Shown here piece by piece: positions 1-6,309 of a stretch of 15,104 nucleotides of DNA (the stretch's first letter is position 1; each line of letters begins with the position of its first letter). The DNA is taken from assembly GCA_965247705.1 (NCBI GenBank), contig CBDFHV010000030.1:1-15104 (forward strand), read 5' to 3'. The DNA is from CBDFHV01 sp965247705 (GTDB taxonomy: Bacteria; Pseudomonadota; Alphaproteobacteria; Rhodospirillales; CAMCUA01). The position numbers and the translations under genes were made by a program. The notes under the pieces were generated by a model, which saw nothing but the letters and a program-made list of their open reading frames with translations, was not told the DNA's origin and did no database searches.

Positions 1-9
1 TTTGCTCAT
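1..9 (-). CDS. Possible start of a divergent gene cut by the window edge
   Basis: An ATG on the minus strand (complement of 7-9) is preceded, 6 nt upstream, by a good Shine-Dalgarno match (GGGAG, complement of 16-20, within AAAGGGAG). Only the first three codons (Met-Ser-Lys) lie inside the window, so nothing can be said about function. The call rests solely on the start codon and ribosome-binding-site spacing. Positions 21-101 hold no ORF or recognisable signal beyond short A/T-rich GGGAATC-containing repeats. Confidence 0.3.
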
Positions 10-101
10 CGGAAACTCCCTTTGCGAATCTATAACAAAGGGAATCAGAACAAGATCAGAATGGGAATCCCCTTTCTGAATCATCCTTCAATGAAATTGC
101 T

Positions 102-200
102 CTAGTGTTCCGATCGAGACATTTCGTTCCCATTAAATCTACGCAAACTGCGACCTTCACCCCCGGGCTCAGGAACCAAATGTTAGAATCGCAACACTAG
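102..200 (+). mobile_element. 99-bp MITE-like element, copy 1
   Basis: This 99-bp segment is bounded by CTAG at both ends and is repeated base for base, in inverse orientation, at 14136-14234. Its two ends are imperfect inverted repeats of about 26 bp (GTGTTCCGAT at one end, GTGTTGCGAT at the other, sharing further blocks ACATTT and GTTCC). It has no coding capacity. CTAG borders fit a TA target duplication inside CTAG, as produced by IS630-type and IS427-type transposases, so it is probably a non-autonomous element mobilised by one of these. The family assignment is inference. It ends 60 bp upstream of the first ankyrin gene and may contain or have displaced that gene's promoter. Confidence 0.8.
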
Positions 201-260
201 AGGCGCGGGCCGGTTCGGTCTATGGTTGGGCGACTCGAACTCCAGGGGACGAACGTGGCC

Positions 261-2198
261 ATGAAGGCGTTGCGCTGGCTGCTCGCCGTTGTCTGCTTGA
301 TGTTGGCCGCCACTCTGGTGGTGGCGGATGCCAGCGCCCAGGGCGCCGCGGCCCCGTCCCCTCAGGCGCCCGAGGCGAACAAGGGCCCCGAGGCGAGCCA
401 ACGCCTGTTCGAGGCCGTCTTCAACAACGACATGGCGGCCGTCCAGTCCGCGGTCACCGCCGGAGCCGACATCAACGTCCGCAACGACTGGGGCGTCACG
501 GCCACCGATCTGGCGGTGGATCGCGGCTACTTCGAAATCGCCCACTATTTGCTGTCGGTACGCAATTTCCGCCGCCAGCAGCAGACGGACGACCGCGCCC
601 GTCCCGCCCGATCGAGGACCCAAGCAGCCGTTTCCCCACCCGCCGCGAAATCGGTCGGAGAGGCCCTCCCGGCCACACCCCGGCCCGGTGTCCGCGCCGC
701 GCCGCTCCCGGCCACCCCACCGGCTGACGTGCCGGCGCCGGCTCCCTGGCCATCGGACACGCCCAATCCCTTCGATGTGACGACGACGCTCCCCGGCGCA
801 CCGCCGATTATCGGCGAGGTGCGTGGGGGCGGCGGTTCCGTGGGCAAGTTCGCCGTGGCCGTCGAGCCACGGGTCGCATCCCGTCCTCAGCGGGTTCCGG
901 CGCCACGGGCGTCGGCCCTGACTCCCAAGCCGCCGACGATTGTCTCGCCGGCGGCCAAATCGGCTGTTGTAAAAGAACCCGCCGCGCCTCCCCCGCCCCG
1001 GTCTCCCCGGTTGGTCCAGCCCCGAACCGAACCCGCGGCCCCGCCCGCGCCACGACCGGAAACGGCGGCCGCGACACCGGTTCGACCGGCATCCCGTTTC
1101 CAGCCGGCACCGCTACCCGTGACAAGGCCCGTTCCGGCACCGCGACCCGCATCCCGTTCCCAGCCGACACCGGCACCCAGGGCGGTCGCGCCGACACCGG
1201 CGCCCAGGGCGGTAGTGCCGAAACCGACTCCCAAAGCAGCAGCGGTCCCATCGCCAGCGATGAAACCGGCCGTTCGGGAGGCACCCGCGCCGCCTTCTCC
1301 GGCCAAAACGCCGCGGACCGTCGCCCCTCGAACCAAACCCAAACCCCCATCGAGGTCCGCGGCGACGCCACCAAAGCCATCCGCGCCGCCATCGCCACCG
1401 GCGGCGACCCAGCCCAAGGCCCCTGCCGCCGTCTCCGGGCCGGTGGCAAGCGCCCCCGCGCCCAAAGTGGCTGTCCCGGAGGCGAGCCAGTCCGCCGAGC
1501 CGGACGTGCTGACCGGGCTTCTGGGCCGGTTGACGTCGCTGTTCGAGGACGACGCAAAACCGAAACCCGCCGCTTCGCCGCCGCCGCCAACGAAAGTCGC
1601 CACCGCCGCGCCCCTTGTACCGGCGCCGTCCCCGCGGCAAGCCATGGCGCCCACCGGTCCCCGCAAGGGAACCATAAGCATGGGGCTCGACCGGCGGCTC
1701 GGCCATGGCTTTGCCGACATCGCGGAAAACCGCCAGCATGAGTGCGCCCGCCGCGCGGCGGGCAAGACACTGTTCTGCCTGCTCTCTGTCCAGTGGCCCG
1801 CGGACCTGGCCGAAGCCTTCACCATTAGCAACATCGCCTATCAAGGACAGCGGACCGTGGTCCGCTACGACAGGAATCGAGCGACGTCCTTCTATGTCTT
1901 GTTCCATGCCAGCGCCGGGCAACGTGTGCGCGCCTGGCTGACGGAACGCCTGGGCTCGCCCGATGAAATCCGTGTCGATACGATTCGGGTGCCCGGCAAG
2001 TCGGCGGCGCAAAACCCGGTGGCCATCTGGCGCCGCGCGCCGGGTGACGGAACGACCCAGGTGCTGACGTTCCAAGGGGTGGACTCGGTGCGCAAGACGT
2101 TCCCGGACACGCAACATGGCGTGCTGCTCCTGCACGAAGAAGGCAGCCGTCCGATCTTTCCTCAGTTGTCGACCCTCGACCTGATGATGATGCGGTGA
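261..2198 (+). CDS. Exported ankyrin-repeat protein with long Pro/Ala-rich linker and uncharacterised C-terminal domain (paralogue 1)
   Basis: A 645-residue protein. Residues 1-26 form a signal peptide (KALRW, a hydrophobic core, then an ASA|QG cleavage site), so a periplasmic or secreted location is likely. Residues about 44-100 hold two ankyrin-type repeats (LFEAVFNNDMAAVQSAVTAG, then DWGVTATDLAVDRGYFEIAHYL written with the usual helix-loop-helix spacing). Residues about 100-470 are a Pro/Ala/Arg-rich, probably disordered linker containing a PNPFD motif. Residues about 472-645 form a compact domain with C-X10-C-X5-WP, YQG, VRYDRNRAT and FPDTQHGVLLLH motifs, shared with the next gene and not matched to any family I know. 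The start at 261 begins the signal peptide; an in-frame GTG at 255 lies 5 nt after AGGGGA (244-249) and is an alternative, while the upstream ATG at 222 has no good ribosome-binding site. The stop overlaps the next start by 4 bp, implying coupled translation. Function unknown. Confidence 0.85.
   Translation: MKALRWLLAVVCLMLAATLVVADASAQGAAAPSPQAPEANKGPEASQRLFEAVFNNDMAAVQSAVTAGADINVRNDWGVTATDLAVDRGYFEIAHYLLSVRNFRRQQQTDDRARPARSRTQAAVSPPAAKSVGEALPATPRPGVRAAPLPATPPADVPAPAPWPSDTPNPFDVTTTLPGAPPIIGEVRGGGGSVGKFAVAVEPRVASRPQRVPAPRASALTPKPPTIVSPAAKSAVVKEPAAPPPPRSPRLVQPRTEPAAPPAPRPETAAATPVRPASRFQPAPLPVTRPVPAPRPASRSQPTPAPRAVAPTPAPRAVVPKPTPKAAAVPSPAMKPAVREAPAPPSPAKTPRTVAPRTKPKPPSRSAATPPKPSAPPSPPAATQPKAPAAVSGPVASAPAPKVAVPEASQSAEPDVLTGLLGRLTSLFEDDAKPKPAASPPPPTKVATAAPLVPAPSPRQAMAPTGPRKGTISMGLDRRLGHGFADIAENRQHECARRAAGKTLFCLLSVQWPADLAEAFTISNIAYQGQRTVVRYDRNRATSFYVLFHASAGQRVRAWLTERLGSPDEIRVDTIRVPGKSAAQNPVAIWRRAPGDGTTQVLTFQGVDSVRKTFPDTQHGVLLLHEEGSRPIFPQLSTLDLMMMR
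1164..1217 (+). repeat. 27-bp tandem duplication in the linker of the first ankyrin gene
   Basis: Two adjacent 27-bp units (1164-1190 and 1191-1217) differ at only a few positions and encode the repeated peptide PTPAPRAVA / PTPAPRAVV. A looser repeat of the same style (PASRFQPAP, then PASRSQPTP) precedes them. The linker appears to have grown by in-frame duplication. Confidence 0.75.
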
Positions 2199-3280
2199 AC
2201 CGCGGACTCTGCTTCTCTCGGATGTGCCGCCCCCTGGCCTGGGTCTGGGGCGCATGGTTGCTGCTGGACCCCACGGGTGCCCCGAGCCAGGACAAGGCCG
2301 TGGAACCGCCCCTGTTCGAAGCCGTGCGGTCCGGCACGATGGAGGACGTTCAGGCGCGCATCGCCGCCGGTGCCGACCCAATCGGGCGGGACGAACAAGG
2401 ACTGTCGCCCCTGGACTGGGCCCTGAAACTGGGGCGATACCCGATCGCCCGCGCACTGCTGCCCCACCAAACTCGGGTCCACAAGGCCGATCCTCTTCCC
2501 CTCGCCATCGGCATGGACATTCGAATCGGCGGCCCCCTGCCAGCGGAAGGCAGCGCTTGGGTTGCGGCACCCTGCATCGCGAAGGTGTGGCGAACCGTGC
2601 GCTTCTGTGTCGAGGCCATCACCTGGCCGGAAACGCTGGTTGCGGCCTTGCGGGTACGCTCACACCTCTATCAGGGCGCCTGGGCCATCGTCCGCTACGA
2701 CCAGGAGCGCGCGACCTACGCTCACGCGCTTTTTCCCAGCATTTCCATGGAGTCGTTGGTGGCCTGGATGCGTCGTCGCCATGGCGAGCCGACGTCAATT
2801 CTACAACGCCGGGCGCAAGTGTTTTCCAAAGGTCGGGTGGACAACCCGACCATCGTTTGGGAGTTGCCGGATCCGACGACGGGTGAGCACCGGATCCTCG
2901 AGATCCGGCGGTTCGACGACACCCGGGGGGGCTTTCCCGACACCCGCCACGGGGTCATCCTTCTGCACGATCAGGCGGCGGAATCGGTGTTTCCCCGCCT
3001 GTCCTCCGTCGAAGTCATGGCCCTGCGGATCGCCGATCCCCGGGATGGGGACACCGGGCAAGATAGCGCCGCGAAAAACAGCCCGTATCCTTCGCTGTAT
3101 CCAGCCAAGACAGCATCGCCGTCGCGAAAGGAGGCGAATCGCGGTCCCCGGTTGCCGAAAACGGCGCCGCGCCCCCCGCCCGCGCCGCCGCCTGTCCTCT
3201 CGGGGCCCAATCCCTTCGATCCCGACACCAAGACCGCCTCGCCCTTGCCGACCATCGGCCCCGTGGAGGAATCCCGCTGA
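2195..3280 (+). CDS. Exported ankyrin-repeat protein with the same uncharacterised domain (paralogue 2)
   Basis: A 361-residue protein starting at a GTG that overlaps the previous stop (GTGA), so it is probably translated by coupling; an ATG at 2222 is a weaker alternative. Residues 1-32 look like a signal peptide or N-terminal membrane anchor. Ankyrin-type repeats span about 39-92 (LFEAVRSGTMEDVQARIAAG and following). The shared C-terminal domain spans about 105-278 and aligns without gaps to the first protein through its core: C-X10-C-X5-WP (Cys127 and Cys138), YQG at 159-161, VRYDQERAT, FPDTRHGVILLH. The tail (280-361) is Pro-rich and ends with a PNPFD...LP.IG segment that in the first protein lies right after the ankyrin repeats, so the order of modules differs. 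The two genes are tandem paralogues; their role is unknown. The cysteine pair would suit a disulfide in the periplasm (inference). Confidence 0.85.
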   Translation: MNRGLCFSRMCRPLAWVWGAWLLLDPTGAPSQDKAVEPPLFEAVRSGTMEDVQARIAAGADPIGRDEQGLSPLDWALKLGRYPIARALLPHQTRVHKADPLPLAIGMDIRIGGPLPAEGSAWVAAPCIAKVWRTVRFCVEAITWPETLVAALRVRSHLYQGAWAIVRYDQERATYAHALFPSISMESLVAWMRRRHGEPTSILQRRAQVFSKGRVDNPTIVWELPDPTTGEHRILEIRRFDDTRGGFPDTRHGVILLHDQAAESVFPRLSSVEVMALRIADPRDGDTGQDSAAKNSPYPSLYPAKTASPSRKEANRGPRLPKTAPRPPPAPPPVLSGPNPFDPDTKTASPLPTIGPVEESR

Positions 3281-3306
3281 AGCGTAAAACCAAGGGAAAC
3301 AGGCTC

Positions 3307-4119
3307 TCAATAGCGGTTGCGGCGGGCGTACCACCACAGCGAGACCATGCTCAGCGGGGAGGGAATCCGCCGGCCTGCAGGCCCTGAACCATATCGAGCG
3401 GCCTCCAGTCGTTGGAGATCGCGACTCGCCAGAACCGCCGGCAGCAACAAGGCAATCCCCTCTCGCCGCACCTCGCCTTGTCGGGCTCTCGCGGCCCGCA
3501 GCAGGGCGCGGGCCTGATGCGACAGGTCGGCGACGGCGAATTGGCCACGCTCTCCGTCGTGGGAAATCGGATCGACGTTTCGGGTTGCCGCCGCGCGAGC
3601 CCGGTTGGTCAACACCGACGCCGTAGATACCGCGTGCACGGCCTCCCCGGTCGGTGCGTGATGGATGCCCAGAGCCCCGAGGCGGAGGTCGGCCAGGGAC
3701 GTCCCCAACGACCCTGCCCTTTCGAGCGCGACCTCCAGGGACTCGGGCAGCGTTGGCTCCAGATCCCGTGCCCGGGTGTCCAACAATCCCTCGAAGGCAT
3801 TCCTCGCCAGCGGCCGGCGCCGAATGGCGGTGGACACGGCCTCGACCACGGGGTGGCGGGCTGGACGGGTCCCGGCGAAGGCATCGTCCAACGCCTGTCG
3901 CCACCACTGCATCCGAATCTGGCCCAGGAGGGGCTCGCTGGCGGTGGAGCGAATCCGCGCGATTTCCAGGTCGAAGGCCTCCACCGCATAGAGATCCTCG
4001 CGCACGTCTGCCGGCGCGAACAGTCCGCAGAGAAAGCGATCATGGTCCCGTTCGCGGACCAGGGACGCGCATGGGGACAGGCTTGGCACCTCAGGCAACC
4101 TGCGCCGACAAGCGGGCAC
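3307..4119 (-). CDS. Squalene/phytoene synthase family protein, NDUFAF6-like
   Basis: A protein of up to 270 residues with hallmarks of the alphaproteobacterial relatives of mitochondrial NDUFAF6: DRFLCGLFAP, the block AFDLEIARIR, then SEPLLGQIRMQWWRQALDD. The fold is that of squalene/phytoene synthases, but I do not see the pair of Asp-rich DXXXD motifs that bind prenyl diphosphates, so an enzymatic role in isoprenoid synthesis is doubtful. NDUFAF6 is a complex I assembly factor in mitochondria; the bacterial role is inferred. The GTG at 4119 has no clear ribosome-binding site; a GTG at 4089 lies closer to the conserved N-terminus and may be the true start. It is convergent with the ankyrin pair (26-bp gap) and continues the direction of the yajC-secDF block, from which it is separated by an opposite-strand gene pair. 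Confidence 0.8.
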   Translation of the reverse strand: MPACRRRLPEVPSLSPCASLVRERDHDRFLCGLFAPADVREDLYAVEAFDLEIARIRSTASEPLLGQIRMQWWRQALDDAFAGTRPARHPVVEAVSTAIRRRPLARNAFEGLLDTRARDLEPTLPESLEVALERAGSLGTSLADLRLGALGIHHAPTGEAVHAVSTASVLTNRARAAATRNVDPISHDGERGQFAVADLSHQARALLRAARARQGEVRREGIALLLPAVLASRDLQRLEAARYGSGPAGRRIPSPLSMVSLWWYARRNRY

Positions 4120-4186
4120 AGAGGGAGCCGCGGGAGCGCCCCAACGGGCGCTGAACCCCAGGCGTTGGAGGGCCTCGAAATGTCAA

Positions 4187-4200
4187 CACAATATATTGTG
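4187..4200. promoter_or_regulatory. Perfect 14-bp palindrome, possible operator
   Basis: CACAATATATTGTG reads the same on both strands and lies in the 149-bp gap between the divergently oriented NDUFAF6-like gene (start 4119, minus) and the miniprotein/PuuD-like pair (start 4269, plus). An A/T core flanked by CACA/TGTG suits a dimeric regulator. No regulator is identified and no convincing -35/-10 pair could be placed nearby, so this is a site candidate only. Confidence 0.4.
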
Positions 4201-4268
4201 CCCCGATTGCAACTGCGTTACAGTCCCAATTGACCGTGTGTCTCACTATTTGCGTGATGGAGGGGTCC

Positions 4269-4361
4269 GTGAACAATCCGCTTACATCCTTGCCCATGAC
4301 CGTTGTCATGGGCGTCGTCTTGACGATCGTTCTCATCGTCCTGGTCAAAGCCATCAACTGA
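4269..4361 (+). CDS. Single-helix membrane miniprotein (30 aa)
   Basis: The GTG at 4269 is preceded by GGAGGGG (4259-4265) at good spacing and opens a 30-codon frame ending at TGA 4359-4361. The product has a short polar N-terminus, then an unbroken hydrophobic stretch (about residues 9-26, MTVVMGVVLTIVLIVLV) ending in Lys-Ala-Ile-Asn, as expected for one membrane-spanning helix. An in-frame ATG at 4257 would add four residues but lacks a ribosome-binding site. The stop is 22 bp before the start of the PuuD-like gene, so the two are probably one transcript and the miniprotein may be a small partner of that membrane protein (inference). It is too short for routine gene finders. Confidence 0.6.
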   Translation: MNNPLTSLPMTVVMGVVLTIVLIVLVKAIN

Positions 4362-4383
4362 CACAGGATAATTGGGGGATAAA

Positions 4384-4893
4384 ATGGAATTCGGCACTGA
4401 ATTTTGGTCGTTCCTGTTTCGCTGGCTACACGTTCTCAGCGGCGTCATGTGGATCGGCCTGCTGTGGTACTTCAACTTCGTGCAGATCCCCAACATGGGG
4501 AATATTCCCGATGAACAGAAACCGGCCATCGGCAAGGTGATCGCGCCGGCGGCCTTGTTCTGGTTCCGCTGGGGCGCCATGGCGACGATCGTCACCGGGC
4601 TCATCTTGGCCTGGATCAATGACTATATCGGAAGCGCCCTGATGCTGGGCCTGGACGCCAGCGGAGCGCGGATCACCGCCCTCGGCTTCGGCATGTGGAT
4701 GGGCATCATCATGTGGTTCAACGTCTGGTTCGTCATCTGGCCGAACCAGAAGCGGGCATTGGGTATGGTCGAGGCGTCGGCCGAAGAAAAGGCGGCCTCG
4801 GCGCGTACGGCAATGCTGTTCTCGCGGACCAACACGATGCTGTCGATTCCAATGCTGTTCGCCATGGTGTCGGCCCAAAACTGGTCTTACTGA
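4384..4893 (+). CDS. PuuD/DUF989-type four-helix membrane protein
   Basis: A 169-residue integral membrane protein with four predicted helices (about 8-34, 55-80, 97-119 and 145-166). It resembles the membrane part of PuuD-type urate hydroxylases (Urate_ox_N/DUF989): FRWLHVLSGVMWIGLLW with an in-membrane His16, the FWFRWG segment, then VWFVIWPNQK and a FSRTNTMLSIPM helix. Full PuuD proteins are roughly twice as long and carry a cytochrome c domain; here there is no CXXCH motif and only four helices, so urate oxidation should not be assumed. Heme or quinone interaction through the membrane His/Arg residues is possible but inferred. The ATG at 4384 follows GGGGG at 4374-4378; an in-frame TTG at 4372 is less likely. 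It forms a likely operon with the upstream miniprotein and ends at a shared terminator hairpin. Confidence 0.75.
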   Translation: MEFGTEFWSFLFRWLHVLSGVMWIGLLWYFNFVQIPNMGNIPDEQKPAIGKVIAPAALFWFRWGAMATIVTGLILAWINDYIGSALMLGLDASGARITALGFGMWMGIIMWFNVWFVIWPNQKRALGMVEASAEEKAASARTAMLFSRTNTMLSIPMLFAMVSAQNWSY

Positions 4894-4920
4894 CACCGGG
4901 AATCGTCAACACACTTCAAG

Positions 4921-4943
4921 GGGCCCGGCCATCTGCCGGGCCC
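4921..4943. terminator. Bidirectional hairpin between convergent genes
   Basis: GGGCCCGGC (4921-4929) and GCCGGGCCC (4935-4943) form a perfect 9-bp GC-rich stem with a CATCT loop. It lies between the stop of the PuuD-like gene (4893) and the stop of the NDUFAF3-like gene, whose TAG complement (4943-4945) touches the stem. The following sequence on the plus strand is only moderately T-rich (TAACTTCTTA), so termination strength is uncertain. Confidence 0.6.
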
Positions 4944-5401
4944 TAACTTCTTATGGGTTCCGGTACCGCCAGAATGGCGGCGGCCACGGGCCGGCCCTCG
5001 GCCAACAACACGTTGAATGTCCGACAAGCCGCCCCCGTATCCATCCATTCCAAGACCAGCCCCGACTCCCGAAGGTCGTTTCGGAGATCGCGGGGCGGGG
5101 CAACGAACACAGCCCCGCAACCGACAATCAGGATTTCCGTCGCCTCGGGCGCCTCCAAAACCGGCGTTAGAGACTCGATCGTGATCTCGGCCGCCCGGGT
5201 GACGACCCAAGGCTGCCGGCGTTCGGGCCACAGCAGGACCGATCCTTGGTGAACGCCTCCGGCGATACGAAAGAGCCCATCGCCGTAGCCTTGGATAAGC
5301 TGCCGACCAGCGGGATCGACGGGTGTTGCGTCGAAATCCGAGATGGTGTTACGGCGCCTCTTGCGGCAACGACTTGGCCTCTTCGGCCGCCTGCCCGGCA
5401 C
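4943..5401 (-). CDS. Mth938-like (DUF498) protein, NDUFAF3-like
   Basis: The conserved domain covers nearly all of the frame after residue 20: GRQLIQGYGDGLFRIAGG, then SVLLWPERRQPW, a VGCGAVF strand, and the family signature MDTGAACRTFNVLLAEGR. Mitochondrial NDUFAF3 of this fold helps assemble respiratory complex I; the bacterial role is inferred. The start is odd. The only canonical in-frame start is a GTG at 5401, deep inside secF, giving an Arg-rich leader that is simply secF read out of frame. The point where family members begin corresponds to an ATC codon at 5344, 4 nt after the secF stop and about 12 nt after AAGAGG. Either the leader is real or a non-canonical start is used through coupling with secF. 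It follows secF directly in the yajC-secDF transcript. Confidence 0.8.
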   Translation of the reverse strand: MPGRRPKRPSRCRKRRRNTISDFDATPVDPAGRQLIQGYGDGLFRIAGGVHQGSVLLWPERRQPWVVTRAAEITIESLTPVLEAPEATEILIVGCGAVFVAPPRDLRNDLRESGLVLEWMDTGAACRTFNVLLAEGRPVAAAILAVPEPIRS

Positions 5402-6290
5402 GGCGCTGAAGCTTGAGGTAAAGCAGCAGGGGCACGGCGATGCAGATGGAGGAATAGGTCCCCACCAGCACCCCCCAGATCATGGCGAAGCTGAAGTCGC
5501 GAATCACCTCGCCGCCGAGGAAATAGAGCGCCAGCAGGGCCAGCAACGTCGTCACGCTGGTCAGGATGGTGCGCGACAGGGTCTCGTTGATGCTCTGGTT
5601 GAGCAACTCGGGCAACGACATGACCTTGTACTTGCGCAGGTTCTCCCGCACCCGGTCGTAGACCACCACCGTGTCGTTGATGGAGTAGCCGGCGATGGTC
5701 AGCACCGCCGCCACGGTGGACAAATTGAACTCCAGCCCGAGCAACGAAAATATGCCGATGGTCGAGAGAACGTCGTGCAACAGGGCGACAATGGCGCCAA
5801 CACCGAACTGCCACTCGAATCGAAACCAGATGTAGACCAGGATGGCGAGGATGGCGAAGGAGACGGCGGAAACGCCGGCCCAGAACAGCTCGTCACTGAC
5901 CTTGGGTCCCACAAACTCCGTCCGCCGGTAGGTCACCTCATCGCCGAGGGCGGCCTTGACCGCCTCCACGGCCACCTGCTGCGCTTTTTCGCCCCCATCC
6001 TGGCGCTGGACCCGGACGAGCACGTCCGTCGACGCGCCGAACTCCTGCAGGCTGATATCGCCCAGTCCGAGGCTCGAAAGCGTCGCGCGCATGTCGCCGA
6101 TATCGGCGGCCCCGCTCGTGCGCACCTCGATCATGATGCCGCCCTTGAAATCGATGCCGTAATTGAGGCCACGGGTGGCGAACAGGGCCAGGGAGGCCAG
6201 GACGAGAACGATGGAGGAAATGAAAAACACCCGGTGGCGCGGAATGAACGCGATTCGGGTGCCCGTCGGGATCAGGTTCAGCAGGAGCAT
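5349..6290 (-). CDS. secF: Protein translocase subunit SecF
   Basis: A 313-residue inner-membrane protein, the normal SecF length. The first helix is at about 20-40, followed by the NYGIDFKGG signature (43-51) and a periplasmic P1 domain up to about 130. Five further helices follow, including the conserved YSINDTVVVYDRVREN block (202-217) with Asp206 and Asp212, and INETLSRTILTS. With SecD it forms the proton-motive-force-driven complex that helps preproteins leave the SecYEG channel on the periplasmic side. The ATG at 6290 is 19 bp downstream of the secD stop and the ribosome-binding site is weak. The C-terminal tail is Ala/Glu-rich and overlaps the annotated 5' part of the NDUFAF3-like gene. 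Confidence 0.97.
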   Translation of the reverse strand: MLLLNLIPTGTRIAFIPRHRVFFISSIVLVLASLALFATRGLNYGIDFKGGIMIEVRTSGAADIGDMRATLSSLGLGDISLQEFGASTDVLVRVQRQDGGEKAQQVAVEAVKAALGDEVTYRRTEFVGPKVSDELFWAGVSAVSFAILAILVYIWFRFEWQFGVGAIVALLHDVLSTIGIFSLLGLEFNLSTVAAVLTIAGYSINDTVVVYDRVRENLRKYKVMSLPELLNQSINETLSRTILTSVTTLLALLALYFLGGEVIRDFSFAMIWGVLVGTYSSICIAVPLLLYLKLQRRAGQAAEEAKSLPQEAP

Positions 6291-6309
6291 GGCTGGATCC
6301 CATCCGTAC

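Noticed and set aside
808..2570. Long minus-strand open frames opposite the first ankyrin gene
   Set aside because: They are Gly/Arg/Ala-rich antisense readings of a GC-rich, proline-coding linker, with no recognisable domain and no ribosome-binding sites.
3412..4233. A 273-codon plus-strand open frame
   Set aside because: It is antisense to the NDUFAF6-like gene, whose conserved blocks are clear; the plus-strand translation has no family features.
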